From SMXL01 sp964527795 (GTDB lineage Bacteria > Bacteroidota > Rhodothermia > Rhodothermales > UBA10348): a DNA stretch of 11,286 bases. The notes under the pieces were generated by a model, which saw nothing but the letters and a program-made list of their open reading frames with translations, made no database searches and was not told where the DNA came from. The DNA lies in contig CAZGOS010000087.1 of the NCBI GenBank assembly GCA_964527795.1, positions 1-11,286 on the forward strand, read 5' to 3'. Position numbers and translations under genes: made by a program. Each line of letters begins with the position of its first letter. The stretch's first letter is position 1. Shown piece after piece: positions 7,229 through 11,286 of the stretch.

Positions 7229-7384
7229 TTCATATCGCTTACGATCTCTTGCTCCCTCACCTGGTGAGGTGATTACTCATATGAATATCAGTTGGGGCGA
7301 GATCCGAGCATAAATTAACCGTGCACGAGTTTTCGTCCGTAGATTACGGTTAGGAGCCTACACACGCATTCCCAAAATGTGGTC

Positions 7385-8344
7385 ATGAATCGATACGCCA
7401 AAAGTCCCGCTTTATACGGCGTCGTAATCCTTCTTTTTATGATCTCATCGTGCGACCAGGCGCCGTCGGCGATAGCTGAGGGGTATATATCCGTCAACGA
7501 GAAGATTAGACTCCACTACAGATTACTTGGCACGGGATCTGACACTCTGGTAATACCGCTTCAGACATGGTGGTATCCGCATGTCGAGCCACTTCTACCG
7601 GGACGTACCCTCATCCTTTATGATCCGCGGGACAGAGGTAGATCTGACGCAGCACACGATACGTCACTGAGTATGGAAAACGAGGTTCGCGACCTTGAGG
7701 CTATTCGGCGACACTTCGGTATAGGACGATTGACGCTGATCGGATGGTCCTACCTCGGGGCTGTGGTAGCACGCTATGCGATGGACTACCCTGATCGTGT
7801 TGCACGAATTGTTCAGGTTGGTGCAATGTCACCTCGCTATGATCCGTTTGTCCCGCAGGCCTTTGCGGATATGGCTGCCCGTGCCGACCCAGCGGCTGAT
7901 CGGCGTATTGCAGAAATGCGGGACAAAGGTCTGCCGAACAGCGACCCGGTTCGGTACTGCCATGAGTATTGGCGGGCAATGGTCCACAAGCAATTAGCTG
8001 ACACAACGGTAGTGGATGCGGTTCTGGCAGCGGGAATATGTGAATACAAGAACGAATGGCCACAGAACATGGGATTCCGACATATCCTGATTGGCCTCGG
8101 AAGTTGGGATTGGAGAGCTGAGGCTTCAACGATCGAGGTGCCCGTTCTTGTCGTCCACGGTGCACAAGACAACTTCCCGGTCGAATCGAGTCGGGAGTGG
8201 GCAGAGATCATTCCACATGCCAGGCTCCTAGCGATTGAAGGAGCTGGTCATTATCCGCATGTCGAACAGCCTGAGATCTTCTTCGACTCCGTCAATCGCT
8301 TTTTAACAGGAGAATGGCCACCGGGAGCCGAAGCAGTCCGTTAG
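7385..8344 (+). CDS. Alpha/beta-hydrolase lipoprotein
   Basis: An exported hydrolase of the alpha/beta fold; the substrate is unknown. Residue numbers count from ATG 7385 (319 residues). A GTG two codons earlier (7379) is in frame but less likely. The N-terminus is a lipoprotein signal: a short basic part, a hydrophobic stretch, and a lipobox ending ISSC with the lipid-bearing Cys at 23. Fold features follow: YDPRDRGRSD (79-88) resembles the oxyanion-loop region of S33-type hydrolases. The nucleophile elbow GWSYLG puts Ser at 122. Asp262 in HGAQD and His289 in GAGHYPH complete a likely triad. The elbow is G-x-S-x-L, not the canonical G-x-S-x-G, a notable departure. It stands alone, 197 bases after miaA, and converges with the fusion gene. 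Related folds include proline iminopeptidases and esterases. Confidence 0.82.
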   Translation: MNRYAKSPALYGVVILLFMISSCDQAPSAIAEGYISVNEKIRLHYRLLGTGSDTLVIPLQTWWYPHVEPLLPGRTLILYDPRDRGRSDAAHDTSLSMENEVRDLEAIRRHFGIGRLTLIGWSYLGAVVARYAMDYPDRVARIVQVGAMSPRYDPFVPQAFADMAARADPAADRRIAEMRDKGLPNSDPVRYCHEYWRAMVHKQLADTTVVDAVLAAGICEYKNEWPQNMGFRHILIGLGSWDWRAEASTIEVPVLVVHGAQDNFPVESSREWAEIIPHARLLAIEGAGHYPHVEQPEIFFDSVNRFLTGEWPPGAEAVR

Positions 8345-8470
8345 CCGCTCTGGTTGCCGGCGCCTGACACGTTTATCGCTGCCGATCCGCGGAGAATGCG
8401 TACTCCTTGGTTAGGATCATCTAACGCCTACTTGTTGCGAGCATTAAGTTATTCGCTACAAGAAACTGCT

Positions 8471-10291
8471 CTACGTCTCAATCAGGAAATAAGCCTTCCT
8501 GTGGATCGGATTCCAGCGCTCGTGCACGGTAACAAGCCGGCCTCCTTGTGTACGAATTAATTCTTCCCATTCTTCGGTCCTTCTGAATGACAGGAATTTA
8601 TCCTGATCCTTCATTCTTCCAGAAGAGCGGAATCGATTTACCAGCGGATCCAGTGTCCGCAAGAGAAAGTGCTCCCACCCATTCTGGTAAACCGACTCAA
8701 CCACAATAACGGAATTACGAGATACCCGAAGCGATTCGGATAGGACTTGCTCAGGATTCTGAGCATGATGAAGCGTGAAATACAGAATCGTACAATCGAC
8801 GCTGTCGTCTTCAAGTGGCAATCGAGATCCATCAAAAAGAATATGCGGCAACTCAACACGACTCATATCGATGATGTCTGCCAACTGGACATCGTACCCG
8901 TACGCGACGGACAAATACTCCCCGACAAACCCCTCCCCCGCCCCAAGATCCAGAATCTTCTTATTCCGATGCATACCGAGTATGCACTGGATAGTGCGAG
9001 CCTTTCGGGCTGAACGGCTTTTCATCAGCCATTCGAGAGTGTCACGGCCTCGAAATACCGTGAATACCACAGCGAATCCTACCCACGTCAAATTAACAAA
9101 CAGCCAGTAAGGTCCACCGACATACAAGAGATACGTGCCTATCGAAAGTAGCGCCGCCCATTGCCAGTGCCAGGACGGTCTACCGTTAACAGCTATCAGC
9201 ACGAGAACGGCAACGAAATACCAGGGATGAATCGTTGTGGCGGTGAGCAGGAGTGCCCCGACAATGAAGAGGGCTGTTTTTGCAACGGGCCATTTTTTCT
9301 TCCAGTCGAACCAGTAGAGGACCAGCAATAAAGCGAAGAAAAGGTTTCTGAAAGCAGGGCCCAACTGCTTTGACCAGTCGTCACCCGTAAATATGGTAAA
9401 GAGCTTCTTGACCCCGTAGTAAGGCCCCGTGTTGAATTCAAAAAGACGGACATAGAGATCCAATGACGCCGATATGTTTGCCGGCACATAAGAGGCGGCG
9501 AACGGGACAGCGAGCGCGAGGCCGAGAACTATTGAGATCGAAAAACTCTTCCACCCGAAGCGGCGCCACACGAGAGGAAGTAGAAAAAAAGGAAAGAGTT
9601 TAATCCAGCCGGCAAGCGTGAGGAGCGCTGCCGCAGCAACTCCCCGATTCCTGAGTACATACGCGATCCCGGCCCCAAGAAACAGCACGAGCGCGGCATC
9701 CGTGTGGCCCTGCCCGGCAGATGCTATCAAGATAACAGGATGCCACGCCAGCAAAATGAGTGATCGACTTGAGATAAGGCGGGAAAGGATCAGGATGCCC
9801 GAAAATTCGAGACCGGCGATGATTGCCTTGATGGCATAGTAGCTGATCGTCCAATCGCCTGCGTAGAAATACCCTCCCACCCGGAATATGCCTTGCGACA
9901 CGGGCGGATACGTGGAAAAAGTGCCGCGAGAGTTGAGAAGACTGTACACCGGTTCAGACTGAAACGCCGAGAGCGCCTCGTCCGAGGGAATAAACTGGAA
10001 GGGATTGATGCCCGACGTTGTCAGAAGTCCATCCCAGATATAGCGGAACATGTCGTCAGACAGACCCGGCGCCAGCGGAAGGAAAAAAAGCCTGAAGAGC
10101 AGCGCGATGCCGAGGATGGCGCCGATGGAAAGCGAGTCTCGTTTCCAGAAGTAGACCAGAAGAGGACCTGCGAGCAGGGCCGATCCCACAAACGGATACC
10201 GGAGGTCTCGTACTCCGGCCGTATACGCCATCGCAGCAAAATCAAGGAACAGAACGACCATTACGATGAGATCGTCCCGACTGATTTTCAT
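8471..10291 (-). CDS. Fusion of GT-C membrane glycosyltransferase (GT87/MptB-like) and SAM-dependent methyltransferase
   Basis: A 606-residue, two-part protein. Residues 1-412 are a polytopic membrane glycosyltransferase of GT-C type. Three TM segments precede a loop with SDDMFRYIWDGL (78-89), the acidic motif expected on the outer face in GT87/MptA-MptB-type mannosyltransferases, followed by INPFQF. Further family marks are AWHPVILIASAGQGHTDA (182-199) and TIHPWY (353-358). Such enzymes use polyprenyl-phosphate sugars. Residues about 423-606 are a class I methyltransferase: motif I LDLGAGEGFVG (447-457), acidic Asp472, and DGSRLPLEDDSVD (487-499) followed by the LHH region. Both parts retain their key residues. 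Met423 (ATG at 9025) could serve as a separate methyltransferase start. The start ATG overlaps the preceding gene by 4 bases (ATGA), implying translational coupling. The sugar and methyl acceptor are not known. Confidence 0.85.
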   Translation of the reverse strand: MKISRDDLIVMVVLFLDFAAMAYTAGVRDLRYPFVGSALLAGPLLVYFWKRDSLSIGAILGIALLFRLFFLPLAPGLSDDMFRYIWDGLLTTSGINPFQFIPSDEALSAFQSEPVYSLLNSRGTFSTYPPVSQGIFRVGGYFYAGDWTISYYAIKAIIAGLEFSGILILSRLISSRSLILLAWHPVILIASAGQGHTDAALVLFLGAGIAYVLRNRGVAAAALLTLAGWIKLFPFFLLPLVWRRFGWKSFSISIVLGLALAVPFAASYVPANISASLDLYVRLFEFNTGPYYGVKKLFTIFTGDDWSKQLGPAFRNLFFALLLVLYWFDWKKKWPVAKTALFIVGALLLTATTIHPWYFVAVLVLIAVNGRPSWHWQWAALLSIGTYLLYVGGPYWLFVNLTWVGFAVVFTVFRGRDTLEWLMKSRSARKARTIQCILGMHRNKKILDLGAGEGFVGEYLSVAYGYDVQLADIIDMSRVELPHILFDGSRLPLEDDSVDCTILYFTLHHAQNPEQVLSESLRVSRNSVIVVESVYQNGWEHFLLRTLDPLVNRFRSSGRMKDQDKFLSFRRTEEWEELIRTQGGRLVTVHERWNPIHRKAYFLIET

Positions 10292-10728
10292 CCCGACTCT
10301 TCGGATTCTTTCAGGAATATCATTCCGATTCGCCTGCCACCCAATTCGTAGCGGACTTCGTCGGCCATTTTTTCGATGAGAAAAACACCTCTTCCCCCCT
10401 CGTCCATGAGATGTTCCGCGGATAGCGGGTCGGGGATGTCTTCACGAATAAAGCCTTCTCCTTCGTCTTCCACCCAGACCTCCAAATAAGGAGTGTTGCA
10501 CTTGAAATCAACTGTTACCGTCTTACCGGCGGCAAGTTTGTTTCCGTGCTTCATGCCGTTGGTGACAGCCTCCGATGTCAGCAACATTACCTTATGGAGC
10601 AAGTCCATATTGTCGGTATATGCGGAAAAAAAGGAATACGCTGCATCCACAACTACTTCCAGCTCAGAATAAGACGATTCAACCACAAGTCGCTCGCTGT
10701 GCGCACCTGGATGAGTAGCCGATGTCAT
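10288..10728 (-). CDS. RsbW-like ATP-binding protein (HATPase, anti-sigma/serine kinase type)
   Basis: A small cytoplasmic protein of 146 residues with a GHKL ATPase fold of the RsbW/SpoIIAB type, with no other domain. The N box is TSEAVTNGMKHGN, with Glu53, Asn57 and His61. The G1 box is VEDEGEGF (86-93) and the G2 box GGRGVFLIEKM (111-121). Family members phosphorylate an STAS anti-sigma antagonist or bind a sigma factor, but neither an STAS protein nor a sigma gene is in the window, so the partner is unknown. The stop TGA overlaps the next gene's ATG, which places it in one operon with the glycosyltransferase-methyltransferase. The upstream glycosyltransferase gene ends 83 bases before. 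The start ATG 10728 has no Shine-Dalgarno sequence. It could alternatively be a sensor-free partner-switch kinase; domain identity is firm. Confidence 0.88.
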   Translation of the reverse strand: MTSATHPGAHSERLVVESSYSELEVVVDAAYSFFSAYTDNMDLLHKVMLLTSEAVTNGMKHGNKLAAGKTVTVDFKCNTPYLEVWVEDEGEGFIREDIPDPLSAEHLMDEGGRGVFLIEKMADEVRYELGGRRIGMIFLKESEESG

Positions 10729-10750
10729 CTGTACAGAGGATGGTTGGTCG

Positions 10751-10773
10751 CCAGCCGGTGCCGGAGGGGCTGG
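10751..10773 (-). other. GC-rich hairpin between glycosyltransferase and RsbW-like genes
   Basis: CCAGCC (10751-10756) pairs with GGCTGG (10768-10773) over an 11-base GC-rich loop, in the 83-base gap upstream of the RsbW-like gene. No U-tract follows on the minus strand, so it is not a canonical terminator. It could modulate read-through or mRNA stability. Confidence 0.25.
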
Positions 10774-10811
10774 AAAGAAAGCGTGAAGCTACGAAAACAA
10801 TTCAGACTCTT

Positions 10812-11286
10812 CTATACTAAATCGGGCATTGCCAGATTGTTCAAGATTTCAGCGAGTTGAAACGCAAGGCGTCGCCTGTCAAAGCCGGAAACGAATGATG
10901 CATCCGGCTCCGGTAACGATCCGGTTTTCCACTGCTCAAACAGGCGCGTCAGCGCGGCGGAAGCACCGTCTTCATCATGCGGAGGTACGATTTCCGAAGC
11001 GCGGTATGATTGAAGCGTCTCTTTTGCATCTCCTTCGGGCACAAGGCCGAGAATTGGCTTGGCGGTTCCGATATACTCGTACAGCTTGCCTGTAGAAATT
11101 CCGGATGAACCTGCCTGGTTACCGATTGTCATCCAGAGAACGTCCGCCTCTTTCATGGCCCGAACCGTATCCGAATGAGGCAGATAACCCAGGTGATTCA
11201 CACAATCATTCAACTCGAGGTCCGTGATCAGTTGATGTGCCGAAGTCGGTAACAGTCCTATGAAGGTGCAACGGGCCCTATTCCTC
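10812..11286 (-). CDS. Glycosyltransferase, GT4/GT-B type, C-terminal part (runs off the window)
   Basis: The open frame continues to the window edge with no start, so this is the last 157 residues of a longer gene. The visible part matches the nucleotide-sugar-binding half of GT-B (family 4) enzymes: FIGLLP near the edge, HLGYLPHSDTVRAMKEADVL with the standard G-Y-x-P-H-S and A-D elements, then STGKLYEYIGTAKPILGLVP, where Glu of KLYEY is the position that binds the donor ribose. A C-terminal helical tail ends in MPDLV, stop TAG at 10812-10814. A TTG at 11213 is in frame but lies inside the domain, so it is not the start. These enzymes usually act on the cytoplasmic face in polysaccharide or glycolipid synthesis. 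It is probably the upstream member of the run containing the RsbW-like gene and the GT-C fusion. Confidence 0.8.
   Translation of the reverse strand, partial: RNRARCTFIGLLPTSAHQLITDLELNDCVNHLGYLPHSDTVRAMKEADVLWMTIGNQAGSSGISTGKLYEYIGTAKPILGLVPEGDAKETLQSYRASEIVPPHDEDGASAALTRLFEQWKTGSLPEPDASFVSGFDRRRLAFQLAEILNNLAMPDLV

Noticed and set aside
7212..7269. Intrinsic terminator after miaA
   Set aside because: Stems are good but no U-tract follows either one; kept only as a hairpin.
8410..8450. Integron attC-like pattern (GTTAG...CTAAC and a following imperfect inverted repeat)
   Set aside because: The core sites are in the wrong order and imperfect, and the element is too short for attC. No integron integrase is present; it is a small chance hairpin (8410-8414 with 8421-8425).
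8354..8560. 68-codon plus-strand frame after the hydrolase
   Set aside because: Its second half is antisense to the end of the methyltransferase domain and it has no recognisable features.

Overview
The window reads as ordinary chromosome from a free-living bacterium, most likely of the Bacteroidota/Balneolota/Rhodothermota (FCB) group. Three things point there. A textbook Bacteroidota-type promoter (TTTG, 20 bp, TANNTTTG) lies before the recombinase gene. Most gene starts have no recognisable Shine-Dalgarno sequence. The tRNA does not encode its CCA end. Base composition looks balanced by eye. The group assignment is inference; the exact lineage cannot be read from the sequence.

Layout, left to right. 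A minus-strand 12-TM MFS transporter lies head-to-head with a plus-strand tRNA-Lys(CTT), which is followed by a very clear intrinsic terminator. After about 265 bases of non-coding leader comes a plus-strand PLP enzyme of the cystathionine gamma-synthase/methionine gamma-lyase family. It carries all the active-site motifs and an unusual N-terminal helical extension of about 140 residues. Next, on the same strand, is a protein made of two tandem TerB-like acidic helical domains. It converges on a minus-strand fxsA gene. A divergent intergenic region with a 14-bp palindrome and the promoter then leads into a probable two-gene operon: a tyrosine recombinase (Xer-like) and miaA (tRNA dimethylallyltransferase). 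A stand-alone lipoprotein alpha/beta-hydrolase follows.

The right end is a minus-strand run, read from the window edge inward: the C-terminal part of a GT4-type glycosyltransferase, an RsbW-type ATP-binding protein, and, overlapping it by 4 bp (ATGA), a 606-residue fusion of a polytopic GT-C (GT87/MptB-like) glycosyltransferase with a class I SAM-dependent methyltransferase. This run looks like part of a cell-envelope glycan or glycolipid locus with a partner-switching-type regulator embedded in it.

No CRISPR array, insertion sequence, prophage or obvious defence system is visible. The most unusual features are the GT-C/methyltransferase fusion with its coupled RsbW-like gene, the N-terminally extended Cys/Met-type PLP enzyme, and the tandem TerB protein.
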